Shown here: positions 1 to 9,643 of the stretch, piece after piece
Layout: every line of letters begins with the position of its first letter
Numbering within the stretch: position 1 is the first letter of the stretch
Assembly (NCBI GenBank): GCA_913774625.1
Contig: CAJYHL010000053.1
Span: 164,727-228,726 of the forward strand
Length of the DNA stretch: 64,000 nt
Direction: 5' to 3'
From: an uncultured Acidovorax sp.
GTDB lineage: Bacteria > Pseudomonadota > Gammaproteobacteria > Burkholderiales > Burkholderiaceae_C
Position numbers and translations under genes: made by a program
Notes under the pieces: generated by a model
Told to the model about the DNA's origin: nothing
Database searches by the model: none
What the model saw: the letters and a program-made list of their open reading frames with translations, nothing else

Positions 1-1
1 G

Positions 2-1336
2 CTGTCCGCCATCGCGCTGATCTACTGGTTCGGCAACCAGGGGCTGGCGCGCGCGTTCTGGCAGGCGCTGGGCTTCGACAGCATCTACGGCGCGCCCGGC
101 ATCGTGCTGGCCCAATGCTTCGCCACCTTCCCGCATGCGCTGATGATCCTCGCCACCGCGCTGGCGCTGGCCGATGCGCGGCTCTACGAGGCGGCCGACG
201 CCATGGGCACGCGCCCGCTGCGGCGCTTTCTCACCATCACCCTGCCTGGGGCCAAGTACGGGCTGGTGTCGGCCGCGCTGGTGACCTTCACCCTGGCCAT
301 CACCGACTTCGGCATCCCCAAGGTGGTGGGCGGCAACTTCAACGTGCTGGCCACCGACGTGTTCAAGCTGGTCATCGGCCAGCAGGATTTCCGGCGCGGC
401 GCGGTGGCCTCCCTGCTGCTGCTGGCGCCGGCCGTGCTCACCTTCTGCATCGACCACCTGGTGCGGCGCCGGCAGACCGCCGCGCTGGGCGCGCGGGCCG
501 TGGTGCTGGCCCCGAAGCCCGCGCCCGCCTTCGACGCCGCCATGACCGCGTTCTGCGGACTCGTCGCGGCGCTGATGCTGGCGATGTTCGGCATGGCGGT
601 GTTCGCCTCGCTCGCCACGCTCTGGCCCTACAACCTCGCGCCCAGCTGGGACCACTACGTCTCCGGCCTGGTCGATGCCGAGATGGGCGATGCGCTCGCC
701 AACAGCCTGATGCTGGCAGCCGGCACCGCCGTCTGCGGCACGGCGGCGGCCTTCGCGGGCGCCTACCTGCAGGAGAAGATGCAGGACATGGCGGCGCTGC
801 GCACGCTGCTGCGGCTGATCGCCATGCTGCCCATGGCCGTGCCGGGCCTGGTGCTGGGCCTGGGCTACATCTTCTTCTTCAACGCGCCCGGCAATCCGCT
901 GCACGGGCTCTACCAGACCATGGCGCTGCTGGTTCTGTGTACGGTGGTGCACTTCTACACCACCGGCCATCTCACGCTGGTGACCGCGCTCAAGGCCATC
1001 GACGGCGAATTCGAGGCCGTCTCGGCCTCGCTCAAGGTGCCGTTCTACAAGACGCTCTGGCGCGTCACCCTGCCGATCTGCCTGCCTGCGCTGCTGGACG
1101 TGGCGCGCTACTTCTTCGTGAACGCGATGACCACCGTGTCCGCCGTGGTGTTCATCTACGCGCCGCAGACGCGGCCGGCCTCGGTAGGCATCCTCAACCT
1201 GGACGACGCGGGCGACACGGCCGGCGCCGCCGCCATGGCGGTGCTGGTTTCGGCCGTCTCCATCGCGGCCAGCCTGCTCTTCCTGCTGGCGGGCTACTGG
1301 GCCGAGCGCCGCACCCAGCGCTGGCGGGCGCGCTGA
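2..1336 (+). CDS. ABC transporter permease, aminoethylphosphonate type (5' partial)
   Basis: Inner-membrane permease of a binding-protein-dependent ABC importer; the reading frame is open from the window edge, so the N-terminus is missing. The visible 444 residues hold parts of two fused permease domains. The first has its EAA loop near YEAADAMGTRPLRRF and the second near FEAVSASLKVPFYKTLW, each followed by a hydrophobic segment ending in LP. A two-domain permease of this kind occurs in the iron and putative 2-aminoethylphosphonate (PhnU2-like) importers. The substrate is assigned from the neighbours: the next two genes on the same strand are a phosphonate-associated FAD oxidoreductase and phnX. 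An iron or thiamine importer cannot be excluded from the sequence alone. Confidence 0.82.
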   Translation: MSAIALIYWFGNQGLARAFWQALGFDSIYGAPGIVLAQCFATFPHALMILATALALADARLYEAADAMGTRPLRRFLTITLPGAKYGLVSAALVTFTLAITDFGIPKVVGGNFNVLATDVFKLVIGQQDFRRGAVASLLLLAPAVLTFCIDHLVRRRQTAALGARAVVLAPKPAPAFDAAMTAFCGLVAALMLAMFGMAVFASLATLWPYNLAPSWDHYVSGLVDAEMGDALANSLMLAAGTAVCGTAAAFAGAYLQEKMQDMAALRTLLRLIAMLPMAVPGLVLGLGYIFFFNAPGNPLHGLYQTMALLVLCTVVHFYTTGHLTLVTALKAIDGEFEAVSASLKVPFYKTLWRVTLPICLPALLDVARYFFVNAMTTVSAVVFIYAPQTRPASVGILNLDDAGDTAGAAAMAVLVSAVSIAASLLFLLAGYWAERRTQRWRAR

Positions 1337-1374
1337 CGCGCCGCACATCCCACGCCTTCACACCACCCACCCGC

Positions 1375-2520
1375 ATGCAAGCACAGCACTCTTCCCCGCA
1401 TTACGACCTGGTCGTCGTCGGCGCCGGCATCGTCGGCCTGGCGCACGCCTACACCGCCGCCCGCCGGGGCCTGTCGGTCTGCGTGATCGACAAGGACGCC
1501 GCCTGCGTCGGCGCGTCCATCCGCAACTTCGGCTTCGTCACCGTCACCGGCCAGGGCGCGGGCGACACCTGGCGCCGCGCCCGGCGCTCGCGCGAGGTGT
1601 GGGGCGAGGTCGCGCCCCAGGCCGGCATCGACATCGTCCACCAGGGCCTCTGGCTCGCCGCCCAGCGTCCGCAGGCCCTGCGCGTGCTGGAGGAATTCAT
1701 GGCGACCGAAATGGCCGAAGGCTGCGAGCTGCTGCCGCCGCAGGAGGCCGCGCGGCGCGCCCCGGCGCTGCGGCTGGACGGCGAACGCGGGCCGGCCCAG
1801 GCCGTGCTCCACAGCCCGCACGAGGCGCGCGTGGAGTCGCGCACCGCCATCGCCCAGCTGGCCCGCTGGCTGGCCGAAGCCCACGGCGTCGCCTTCCGCT
1901 TCGGCGAGCAGGTGCTGGAAGTGGCCACGCCCCGCGTGCGCACCGCACGCGCCACCCTGCATGCCGAGCGCGTGGCCGTCTGCACCAATGCCGAGCTGGG
2001 CGGCCTGCTGGCCGAGCGCATCGCCCCGCACGGGCTGCGCCTGTGCCAGCTGCACATGCTGCGCGTGCAGCCGCCGGAGGGCTTCCGGCTGCCCGGCTCG
2101 GTGATGGGCGACCTGAGCCTGGTCCGCTACCTCGGCTACAGCCGCCTGCCCGCCGCCCAGGCCCTGCGCGCGCAGCTGGACGAGGAGGAAGCCGAATCGC
2201 TGGCCCACGGCATCCACCTGATCGTGGTGCAGAGCGCCGACGGCTCGCTGGTGGTGGGCGATTCGCACCACTACGGCCCGGTGGTCGAGCCCTTCGCCGA
2301 CACCCGCGTGGACGAGCTCATCCTGCACCATCTGCAGCAAGCCCTGCACCTGCCCGCATTCCACGTGACCCAGCGCTGGCTGGGCACCTACCCGTCCTCG
2401 CCCGTCACCGACTGCCTGATCGACGCGCCTGATGACGCCACGCGCCTGGTGCTGGTCACCAGCGGCACCGGCGCCAGCACCGCCTTCGGCATCGCCGAGG
2501 AAGTCTTCGCATCCTGGTGA
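1375..2520 (+). CDS. Phosphonate-associated FAD-dependent oxidoreductase (HpnW/TIGR03364-like)
   Basis: A 381-residue member of the DAO/glycine oxidase-like flavoenzymes. The FAD-binding Rossmann motif GAGIVGLAHAY lies at about residues 14-24, followed by an acidic residue (VIDKD) for ribose binding. The C-terminus has TSGTGASTAFG, which closes the FAD site. The ATG at 1375 is 38 bp after the permease stop; 12 bp separate its stop from phnX. Relatives found beside phnX are thought to oxidise (N-methylated) aminoethylphosphonate to phosphonoacetaldehyde, the substrate of the next enzyme. That role is inferred from context, because a PhnW transaminase is not visible here and may lie outside the window. 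Confidence 0.8.
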   Translation: MQAQHSSPHYDLVVVGAGIVGLAHAYTAARRGLSVCVIDKDAACVGASIRNFGFVTVTGQGAGDTWRRARRSREVWGEVAPQAGIDIVHQGLWLAAQRPQALRVLEEFMATEMAEGCELLPPQEAARRAPALRLDGERGPAQAVLHSPHEARVESRTAIAQLARWLAEAHGVAFRFGEQVLEVATPRVRTARATLHAERVAVCTNAELGGLLAERIAPHGLRLCQLHMLRVQPPEGFRLPGSVMGDLSLVRYLGYSRLPAAQALRAQLDEEEAESLAHGIHLIVVQSADGSLVVGDSHHYGPVVEPFADTRVDELILHHLQQALHLPAFHVTQRWLGTYPSSPVTDCLIDAPDDATRLVLVTSGTGASTAFGIAEEVFASW

Positions 2521-2532
2521 CACCAACGCCCC

Positions 2533-3369
2533 ATGACCACACCCAGCACTCCCCCGCTTCGCCTGCAGGCCGCCGTCTTCGACTGGGCCGGCACCATCAT
2601 CGACTTCGGCTCCCGCGCCCCCATGGGCGCCTTCGTGCGGCTCTTCGCGCAGTTCGACGTGGAGATCAGCACCGCCGACGCCCGCGGCCCCATGGGCATG
2701 GCCAAGTGGGACCACATCCAGGCCCTGGGCCGGCTGCCCCATGTGGCGGCCCAGTGGCAGGCCCGGCACGGCCGGCCCTTCGGCGATGCCGACGTGGACC
2801 ATCTGCACGAGGTCTTCACGCCCATGAACGCCGCCGTCATCCCCCAGCATGCCGATTTCATCCCCGGCGCGCTGGAGGCCGTGGCCGCGCTACGCGCGCG
2901 GGGCCTGAAGATCGGCTCCACCACCGGCTACAACCGTCCCATCATGGACGTGCTGGAGCCCATCGCCCGCGATGCAGGCTACGTGCCCGACAACCTGGTC
3001 TGCGCGGGCGACCTGGCCGCCGGCCGGCCATCGCCGCTCATGATGTACCGCTGCTTCGCCGACCTGGGCGTGTGGCCCGCCGCCACGGTGGTGAAAGTGG
3101 ACGATACCGGCGTGGGCGTGCAGGAAGGCACGGCCGCCGGCACCTGGGCCGTGGGACTGGCCATCAGCGGCAATGCGGCCGGCCTGTCGCTGGCCGAGTG
3201 GAATGCGCTCGATGCTGCAGCGCAGCAGCGGGTGCGCGAGAGCGCCACGGCCGAGCTGCGCGCCGCCGGCGCGCACTACGTGATCGACTCGGTGGCGGAC
3301 CTGCTGCCCGTGCTGGACGACATCGACGCCCGGCTGGCGCGTGGCGAGCTGCCGCCCGCCGGGGGGTAA
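2533..3369 (+). CDS. phnX: Phosphonoacetaldehyde hydrolase (phosphonatase)
   Basis: Cytoplasmic HAD-superfamily enzyme that cleaves the C-P bond of phosphonoacetaldehyde to acetaldehyde and phosphate. The nucleophile motif DWAGTIIDFGS is near residue 19. The Schiff-base lysine is in GPMGMAKWDHI near residue 57, the feature that separates PhnX from other HAD hydrolases. TTGYNRP and VVKVDDTGVGVQEG give the Thr/Ser and acidic HAD motifs. Length (278 aa) is normal for the family. It is the last gene of the visible phosphonate set and the following 155 bp hold no gene, so the operon probably ends here. Confidence 0.93.
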   Translation: MTTPSTPPLRLQAAVFDWAGTIIDFGSRAPMGAFVRLFAQFDVEISTADARGPMGMAKWDHIQALGRLPHVAAQWQARHGRPFGDADVDHLHEVFTPMNAAVIPQHADFIPGALEAVAALRARGLKIGSTTGYNRPIMDVLEPIARDAGYVPDNLVCAGDLAAGRPSPLMMYRCFADLGVWPAATVVKVDDTGVGVQEGTAAGTWAVGLAISGNAAGLSLAEWNALDAAAQQRVRESATAELRAAGAHYVIDSVADLLPVLDDIDARLARGELPPAGG

Positions 3370-3525
3370 GCCGGCGAAGCAGCCGTTGCGCCCTCCAGGC
3401 AGCCCCCTGCTTACCCGAAGCGCCCCGGCCGCCGGGGGCCGGATTTGACCTAGAGCAAGAAACGCCCCACCGGTCGCTGATACGGTGATGTGCTTTCAAC
3501 CACGCTCCGGGCAGGGGGGATCGCT

Positions 3526-5313
3526 ATGAACTTCTTCAAGAACGTCCGACTGGGAACCATGCTGGGCACGGGTTTCGCCATCGTGATCGCCATCGGCTTC
3601 CTGGTCGCGGCCTATGGCCGCATACAGCTGGACCAGACCGGAACCAACCTGCAGTCGCTGTCGCGCGACCGGCTGGACATCCTGCTGCAGCTGCAGCGGG
3701 TCAAGGACAACACCAACAACGTCTCCCGCATCGTGCGCAACCTGGCCCTGCTGGAAGACGAGGCCGCCATGGCCGAGGAGAAGAAGCGGCTCGACGGCGT
3801 GGTCGTGGAGACGGGCGAAGTCATGGACAAGCTCCGGCAGCGCGTGCGCTCCACCGAGGGCCGGGCGCTGATGGACCGCATCGCGGAAGTGCGCCCGCAA
3901 TTCCTCGCCACCGTGGACAAGGCCGCCCGGCTCGGCCTAGCCAACGACATGCCCGCAGCGCGCGCCCTGGTGCTCGGCGAGATGCGCCTGGCTCAGAACG
4001 CCTATTTCGAGGCGGTGGAGAACATGATCGCCTACCAGCGCAAGCTGACGACCGACATGGCCGAATCCTCCATCGGCGAGGCCGCGGCTGCCGGCAACAC
4101 GATGATCGTGCTGGCCGTGCTGTCGGCCGCGCTGGGCGCGGCGGTGGCTTGGTCGATCACCCGGCGCGTGAAGGGCCAGTTGGGCGGCGAGCCCGCCTAT
4201 GCCGCGCAGATCGCCCAGGAGGTCGCCCGCGGCAATCTGGCGGTGGCGGTGGATCTGCGCCCGGGCGATTCCTCCTCCGTGCTGGCCGCCATGGGCGCCA
4301 TGCGCAGCAATCTCGCGCAGGTCGTCTCCGAGGTGCGGCACAGCAGCGAATCCATCGCCACCGGCGCCTCGCAGATCGCCATCGGCAACGCCGACCTGAG
4401 CCAGCGCACGGAAGAGCAGGCCTCCAACCTGCAGCAGACCGCCGCCTCCATGGAAGAGATGAATTCGACTGTCAAGCAGAACGCCGACACGGTGCGCACC
4501 GCATCGCAGCTGGCCTCCTCGGCCTCCGCCACCGCCGCGCGCGGCGGCGAGGTGGTGGAAAGCGTGGTCCGCACCATGGACGAGATCACCGCCAGCTCGC
4601 GCAAGATCGGCGACATCATCGGCGTGATCGACTCCATCGCCTTCCAAACCAACATCCTGGCGCTGAACGCCGCCGTGGAAGCGGCCCGCGCCGGTGAACA
4701 AGGCCGCGGCTTCGCCGTGGTGGCCGGCGAAGTGCGGACCCTGGCCCAGCGCAGCGCCGAGGCGGCCAAGGAGATCAAGAGCCTGATCGGCGAAAGCGTC
4801 TCCAAGGTCGAAACCGGCTCCCAGTTGGTGGGCGAAGCCGGCTCCACCATGGGCGAGATCGTCGAGCAGGCCAGGCGCGTGGCCCACCTGATCGGCGAGA
4901 TCGGTGCCGCCACCAACGAACAGGAACAAGGGATTTCCCAGGTCAGCGATGCCGTCAACCAGTTGGACCAGGTGACGCAGCAGAACGCCGCGCTGGTGGA
5001 GGAGTCCGCCGCTGCGGCCGACAGCCTGAACTCGCAGGCCGCCCGGCTGGTGGAGCTGGTCAGCGTCTTCCAGGTCGATGCCGCCACCTCCCAGGCCGTC
5101 ATCGCCCAGGCCCAGTCGCGCAGCCGCGACACCGCCCGTGCCGCCTCCGCCGTGCTGCGGCAGGCCCAGGCTCCCACCGCGCGCCCGGCCGTCGCCCGCC
5201 GGCCCGTACCCGGCATCGCAGCGCCGTCCCCGGCGGCCCACGCGCAGCACCCGGCCTCCGCTGGCGCCCAGTCCCAGCCGGCCAGCGTCCGCGACGACTG
5301 GGAAAGCTTCTGA
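3526..5313 (+). CDS. Methyl-accepting chemotaxis protein
   Basis: Membrane chemoreceptor of 595 residues. TM1 is about residues 10-30 and TM2 about 188-208; between them is a four-helix-type periplasmic sensor of roughly 155 residues. A HAMP domain follows, then the cytoplasmic signalling hairpin, whose tip is recognisable around residues 365-420 ([31 protein letters not shown]). The C-terminus, after an Ala/Pro-rich linker, is DWESF. This matches the xWxxF pentapeptide used to tether CheR/CheB, so it is probably a high-abundance, self-adapting receptor. The ATG at 3526 follows a GGGGGGA ribosome site; an upstream in-frame ATG at 3490 lacks one. The ligand is unknown. Confidence 0.92.
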   Translation: MNFFKNVRLGTMLGTGFAIVIAIGFLVAAYGRIQLDQTGTNLQSLSRDRLDILLQLQRVKDNTNNVSRIVRNLALLEDEAAMAEEKKRLDGVVVETGEVMDKLRQRVRSTEGRALMDRIAEVRPQFLATVDKAARLGLANDMPAARALVLGEMRLAQNAYFEAVENMIAYQRKLTTDMAESSIGEAAAAGNTMIVLAVLSAALGAAVAWSITRRVKGQLGGEPAYAAQIAQEVARGNLAVAVDLRPGDSSSVLAAMGAMRSNLAQVVSEVRHSSESIATGASQIAIGNADLSQRTEEQASNLQQTAASMEEMNSTVKQNADTVRTASQLASSASATAARGGEVVESVVRTMDEITASSRKIGDIIGVIDSIAFQTNILALNAAVEAARAGEQGRGFAVVAGEVRTLAQRSAEAAKEIKSLIGESVSKVETGSQLVGEAGSTMGEIVEQARRVAHLIGEIGAATNEQEQGISQVSDAVNQLDQVTQQNAALVEESAAAADSLNSQAARLVELVSVFQVDAATSQAVIAQAQSRSRDTARAASAVLRQAQAPTARPAVARRPVPGIAAPSPAAHAQHPASAGAQSQPASVRDDWESF

Positions 5314-5317
5314 GCGG

Positions 5318-5340
5318 CCGCCGCCCGGCCGGGGCGGCGG
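5318..5340 (+). terminator. GC-rich hairpin after the chemoreceptor gene
   Basis: A perfect 9-bp inverted repeat (CCGCCGCCC / GGGCGGCGG, 5-nt loop) begins 4 bp after the chemoreceptor stop. No T-run follows, so intrinsic termination is possible but not certain. The rest of the gap to 5551 is GC-rich and shows no convincing gene. Confidence 0.45.
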
Positions 5341-5551
5341 ATAACGGGAGGGCGGCGGCAAGCGAGGGCCCTCCGCCCCGGGGACGGTGAATCTGCGCAG
5401 CGCAGCTCCCGGGCCGCGGGCCGGAAAGTCCTGAGCGCAGCAGGGCGGAACACGGCAACAATGCGGAGCCGGAAGGATTCCGGCGGCGCCCCGTTCCCCG
5501 TGGTGCGCCGGCCCGACCAATCCAATACGGCGCAGCCCTCGTACATCAGCC

Positions 5552-6937
5552 ATGCCGCATCCGGAATTCCCCCTTCCCCTGCCCCCGAGTCCTGCATCGG
5601 CGCGGACGCCCGCGGCCCTCGACGTGGCCGTCATCGGCAGCGGCATCTCGGGCCTCTCGGCGGCCTGGCTGCTGTCCGGCCGCCACCGCGTCACGCTGTT
5701 CGAGGCCGAAGACCGTCCCGGCGGCCACAGCCACACCGTGGAAGTGCCCGGCCCCGACGGCGCGCCCACCCCCATAGACACGGGATTCATCGTCTATAAC
5801 GAATCGGCCTACCCCAACCTGACGGCGCTGTTCCGGCACCTGGAGGTGGAGACGGTGGCGACCGACATGTCGTTCGCGGTCAGCCTGGACAGCGGCGCGC
5901 TGGAATACAGCGGCAGCGGCCTTTCGGGGCTCTTCGCGCAGCGCCGCAACCTGCTGCGCCCCCGCTTCTGGCACATGCTGGCCGACCTGGTGCGCTTCTA
6001 CCGCCAGGCGCCGCAGCGCGCCGCCCAGGAAGGCCTGCTGTCCCTGGACGCCTTCCTGGACCGGCACGGCTACGGCCGCGCCTTCCGCGAAGACCACCTC
6101 TACCCCATGGCGGCGGCCATCTGGTCCACCTCGGCCCAGCGGGTGGGCGACTACCCGGTGGAAGCCTTCGTGCGCTTCTGCGAGAACCACCATCTGCTCA
6201 ACCTGGGCCACCGCCCCGCCTGGCGCACGGTGCGGGGCGGCAGCCGCAACTACGTGCAGCGGCTCACTGCGGCCCTGGGACCGCAGGGCCTGCAGCTGCG
6301 CAAGCCCGCCGTGGAAGTGCGGCGCACGCCGGACGGCGTCTTCGTGCGCACGGGCGACGCCCTGGAATCACAGCGCTTCGACCAGGTGGTGATCGCCACC
6401 CACGCCGACCAGGCGCTGCGGCTGCTGCCCCAGCCCAGCGCCGACGAGGTCCGCCTGCTGGGCGCCTTCCAGTACAGCCGCAACAGCGCCGTGCTGCATA
6501 CCGACCCCAGCCTGATGCCGGCCCGCCGGGCGGTCTGGTCCAGCTGGAACTACCTGGCCGACCGCGCCCGCGGCGAAGGCCTGTGCGTGAGCTACTGGAT
6601 GAACCGCCTGCAGCCCCTGCCTGCGGGGCGGGACTGGTTCCTCACGCTCAACCCGCAGCACGAGCCGGCGCCGGGCCACATCGTCCATTCGCAGGTGTAC
6701 GAGCACCCGCTCTTCGACGCCCGCGCCATGCAGGCGCAGCGGGAGCTCTGGTCCCTGCAAGGGCGGCAGCGCACCTGGTTCTGCGGCGCGTACTTCGGCT
6801 CGGGCTTCCACGAAGACGGCCTGCAGGCGGGACTGGCCGTGGCCGAGGCCCTGGGCGGCGTGCGCCGCCCCTGGGACGTGCCGGCCGAATCCGGCCGCAT
6901 CCACCTGGCGCCCGCCGAGGCGCAAGCGGCATCATGA
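5552..6937 (+). CDS. FAD/NAD(P)-binding oxidoreductase (amine-oxidase fold)
   Basis: A 461-residue flavoprotein. The N-terminal dinucleotide-binding motif GSGISGLSAAW is near residue 33, followed by LFEAEDRPGGHSHTV, typical of the amine oxidase/phytoene desaturase fold. It ends in a region with FCGAYFGSGFHEDGLQAG that closes the FAD pocket. Its stop overlaps the start of the DUF1365 gene (ATGA), which in turn overlaps a cyclopropane-fatty-acid-synthase-like gene. This trio recurs widely in bacteria and is linked to modification of unsaturated membrane fatty acids, sometimes under singlet-oxygen control. The reaction (desaturation or oxidation of a methylated acyl chain) is inferred, not shown by motifs. 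Confidence 0.8.
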   Translation: MPHPEFPLPLPPSPASARTPAALDVAVIGSGISGLSAAWLLSGRHRVTLFEAEDRPGGHSHTVEVPGPDGAPTPIDTGFIVYNESAYPNLTALFRHLEVETVATDMSFAVSLDSGALEYSGSGLSGLFAQRRNLLRPRFWHMLADLVRFYRQAPQRAAQEGLLSLDAFLDRHGYGRAFREDHLYPMAAAIWSTSAQRVGDYPVEAFVRFCENHHLLNLGHRPAWRTVRGGSRNYVQRLTAALGPQGLQLRKPAVEVRRTPDGVFVRTGDALESQRFDQVVIATHADQALRLLPQPSADEVRLLGAFQYSRNSAVLHTDPSLMPARRAVWSSWNYLADRARGEGLCVSYWMNRLQPLPAGRDWFLTLNPQHEPAPGHIVHSQVYEHPLFDARAMQAQRELWSLQGRQRTWFCGAYFGSGFHEDGLQAGLAVAEALGGVRRPWDVPAESGRIHLAPAEAQAAS

Positions 6938-7749
6938 CACCCGCCGGCAGCCGTTCCGCGCTCTACAGCGGCCCGGTCATGCACCAGCGGCTGCAGCCGC
7001 GCCGCCACCGGCTGCGCTACCGCGTCTATTCGCTGCTGCTGGACCTGGACGAGCTGGCCGCGCTGGACCGCCGGCTGCGCTGGCTGTCGGTGGACCGCTT
7101 CAACCTCTTCAGCTGGCACGAGCGCGACCATGGCGACGGCACGCCCGGCGGGCTGCGCGCCTACATCGACGCGCAGCTTCAGGCGGCAGGCTTTCGCGCC
7201 GGCGGGAGGGTGGAGCTGCTGACCATGCCGCGCATCCTCGGGTATGCGTTCAATCCCCTCAGCGTCTATTTCTGCCACGCGCCCGGCGACGGGCCGCTGC
7301 AGGCCATCCTCTACGAAGTCAACAACACCTTCGGCGAGCGCCACAGCTACCTGCTGCCCGTGGCGCAGGAGGAGGACAGCGGCGAAGCCGGACCTGCCGA
7401 CGGGCGGGTCCGGCAGAGCTGCCGCAAGGACTTCCACGTCTCGCCCTTCCTGGGGCTGGACATGCACTACGACTTCGAGGTGCTGCCGCCTGCGCAGCAC
7501 CGGCCCGAGCTGCGCCTGCACATCGACGCGCGCGGCCCCGAGGGCGTCATGCTGACGGCCACCCTGCAGGCCCGGCGCCGGCCCCTGACCGATGCCGCGC
7601 TGCTGCGCGCCTTCGTCTCGCACCCTCTGCTCACCCTGAAGGTCGTAGCCGCCATCCACTGGGAGGCGCTCAAGCTGTTCGCCAAGGGCATCCGGCTGCA
7701 CCGCAAGCCACCGCCGCCCGCCCACCCCGTCAGCACCGGTAAGGCGTGA
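6934..7749 (+). CDS. DUF1365 family protein
   Basis: A 271-residue protein of the DUF1365 family, recognised by LYSGPVMHQRLQPRRHRLRY at the N-terminus, then LLTMPRILGYAFNPLSVYFC and the central NNTFGERHSYLLP. The C-terminus is basic. It overlaps the upstream oxidoreductase (ATGA) and the downstream methyltransferase (GTGA), so the three are translationally coupled. The biochemical activity of the family is not established to my knowledge; a role in membrane lipid modification follows only from the constant neighbours. Confidence 0.85.
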   Translation: MTPAGSRSALYSGPVMHQRLQPRRHRLRYRVYSLLLDLDELAALDRRLRWLSVDRFNLFSWHERDHGDGTPGGLRAYIDAQLQAAGFRAGGRVELLTMPRILGYAFNPLSVYFCHAPGDGPLQAILYEVNNTFGERHSYLLPVAQEEDSGEAGPADGRVRQSCRKDFHVSPFLGLDMHYDFEVLPPAQHRPELRLHIDARGPEGVMLTATLQARRRPLTDAALLRAFVSHPLLTLKVVAAIHWEALKLFAKGIRLHRKPPPPAHPVSTGKA

Positions 7750-9047
7750 ACGACCGCCCGCGCACCGAAGCCCCCCATCTTCCGCAGACCGCCATGCACA
7801 TTCCATCGCCCCCTCCCTCCGAGCTCAACACCCCCCGTTCGCCCGGGCGCAGGCCGGGCGGCCGGCTGGCCCATCCGCTGCGCGGCCTGCTCGACAAGCT
7901 GCTGAGCCACCTGCAGGTCGGCAGCCTGGCCATCACCCTGCCCAATGGCGACACGCTGGAATCGCACGGTGCCACGCCCGGCCCGCGCGGCCTGATGACG
8001 CTGCACCGCTGGCGGCCGATATGGCGCATGCTGACCAGCGGCGATATCGGCCTGGCGCGCGCCTACCGCGACGGCGACTGGTCCACGCCCGACCTCACGG
8101 CCCTGCTGGAAGTGGGCATCCGCAACGAAGCCGCCTGGGGCCCGGCCCTGCACGCCAGCGCCCCCGCCCGCCTGCTGCACCGCATGGCGCATGCGCTGCG
8201 CCGCAACACCCGCCGGGGCAGCCGGGACAACATCGCGTTCCACTACGACCTGGGCAACGATTTCTACGCCGAATGGCTGGATGCCAGCATGCTCTATTCC
8301 AGCGGCATCCACGCGGGCGGCGGCGAATCGCTGGAAGCCGCGCAGGCCGCCAAGCTGCGCCGCATCGTCGAGCTGCTGGCGCTGCGGGACGACTCCCAGG
8401 TGCTGGAAATCGGCTGCGGCTGGGGCGCCCTGGCCGAGCGCATCGCCCAGGAAGCGCCGCGCGGCCATGTCACCGGCCTGACCCTGTCCACCGAACAGCT
8501 GCGCCATGCCGAGCAGCGCGTGCGCGCCGCGGGCGTGGGCCGGCGAGTGGACCTGCGCCTGCAGGACTACCGCGACGAGCAGGGCCAGTACGACCGCATC
8601 GTCTCCATCGAGATGATCGAGGCCGTCGGCGAGGCCTACTGGCCCACCTACTTCGACACGCTCAAGCACCGCCTGCGCGCGGGCGGCGTGGCCGTGGTGC
8701 AGGCCATCACCATCGCCCAGGAGCAGTTCGCCCGCTACCGGGCCGAGCCCGACTTCATCCAGCGCTTCATCTTCCCGGGCGGCATGCTACTGACCCACGA
8801 CATCATCCGCAGCCAGGCCGAACGCGCCGGGCTGAAGCTGGTGCAGAGCGAGACCTTCGGCGCCAGCTATGCGCTGACCCTGGCGGAATGGCGCCACCGC
8901 TTCCTGCGCGCCTGGCAGCGCATCGAGGCCCTGGGCTTCGACGAGCGCTTCCGGCGCCTCTGGGTGTATTACCTCTGCTACTGCGAGGCGGGATTCCGCA
9001 CCGGACGGGTGGACGTGGGCCTCTACACCCTGGCCCACGCCGACTGA
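7746..9047 (+). CDS. Cyclopropane-fatty-acyl-phospholipid synthase-like SAM methyltransferase
   Basis: SAM-dependent methyltransferase of 433 residues that would add a methyl or methylene group to unsaturated phospholipid acyl chains at the membrane. The family block FHYDLGNDFYAEWLDASMLY is near residue 165. The SAM-binding motif VLEIGCGWGALAERIA follows at about 219-234, and EMIEAVGEAYW is the carbonate/active-site loop. The GTG at 7746 overlaps the DUF1365 stop; an ATG at 7794 is an alternative start that would remove 16 residues without loss of family motifs. In this gene context the product may be a methylated or furan-type fatty acid rather than a cyclopropane; this is open. Confidence 0.88.
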   Translation: MNDRPRTEAPHLPQTAMHIPSPPPSELNTPRSPGRRPGGRLAHPLRGLLDKLLSHLQVGSLAITLPNGDTLESHGATPGPRGLMTLHRWRPIWRMLTSGDIGLARAYRDGDWSTPDLTALLEVGIRNEAAWGPALHASAPARLLHRMAHALRRNTRRGSRDNIAFHYDLGNDFYAEWLDASMLYSSGIHAGGGESLEAAQAAKLRRIVELLALRDDSQVLEIGCGWGALAERIAQEAPRGHVTGLTLSTEQLRHAEQRVRAAGVGRRVDLRLQDYRDEQGQYDRIVSIEMIEAVGEAYWPTYFDTLKHRLRAGGVAVVQAITIAQEQFARYRAEPDFIQRFIFPGGMLLTHDIIRSQAERAGLKLVQSETFGASYALTLAEWRHRFLRAWQRIEALGFDERFRRLWVYYLCYCEAGFRTGRVDVGLYTLAHAD

Positions 9048-9126
9048 TCCGGCCGCCCTGCGCGGCCCTGGCCCGCCCGAGCCGCTATAACTGGCGTCCC
9101 GAGCAGCCCAGGAATCCCTTCACCGC

Positions 9127-9549
9127 ATGAGCGCCCCGTACGACGAAGCCGGCCATCTGATCCGCCGCGCCCACCAGCTGGCCGTGGCCACCTTCCACGA
9201 CACCCACGGCCGCGAGGTCACGCCCGTGCAGTACGCGCTGCTGCGCGCGCTGGAGGACGCGCCGGGCATCGACCAGGTGACCCTGGCCGAGAAGGTGGCG
9301 CTGGACACCTCCACCACCGCCGACATCGCCACCCGCCTCGAAGCCAAGGGCTGGATCGTGCGCGAGCTGCTGGCGCGGCGGCAGCGCGCGCTGCGCCTCA
9401 CGCCCGCAGGCGAGGCCGTGCTGGCGCGGATGCAGCCCCACGTCCAGCCCATGCAGCATGCCCTGCTGGCACCGCTCACGCAGCAAGAGCGCGCCGATCT
9501 GCTGCGGCTGCTCGGCAAGCTCGTGGGCCTGGAACGCAACGGCTCCTGA
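9127..9549 (+). CDS. MarR-family transcriptional regulator
   Basis: A 140-residue winged-helix repressor. The MarR core is visible: helix VTPVQYALLRALEDAPG, recognition region LAEKVALDTSTTADIATRLEAKGWI (about residues 57-81) and wing RELLARRQRALRLTPAG. It lies 123 bp upstream of vanA on the same strand. The intervening DNA holds a perfect 8-bp inverted repeat (9624-9643) that would suit a MarR dimer. The protein is therefore the likely vanillate-responsive repressor of vanAB, a role played by GntR-type VanR in other bacteria. That assignment is from context only. Confidence 0.85.
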   Translation: MSAPYDEAGHLIRRAHQLAVATFHDTHGREVTPVQYALLRALEDAPGIDQVTLAEKVALDTSTTADIATRLEAKGWIVRELLARRQRALRLTPAGEAVLARMQPHVQPMQHALLAPLTQQERADLLRLLGKLVGLERNGS

Positions 9550-9623
9550 ACACGGCGCCGACCTCGGGTAACCCCGCATTCCGCCCCCCTTCCCTTGATC
9601 GATAGCCAGGTTCACAATCCGCA

Positions 9624-9643
9624 TCATTCAGCATACTGAATGA
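9624..9643. promoter_or_regulatory. Perfect palindrome upstream of vanA, likely MarR operator
   Basis: TCATTCAG-CATA-CTGAATGA is a perfect 8-bp inverted repeat with a 4-bp spacer. It ends 29 bp before the vanA ATG, where a bound repressor would block transcription or initiation. The AGGAG ribosome site of vanA follows it. Confidence 0.65.
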
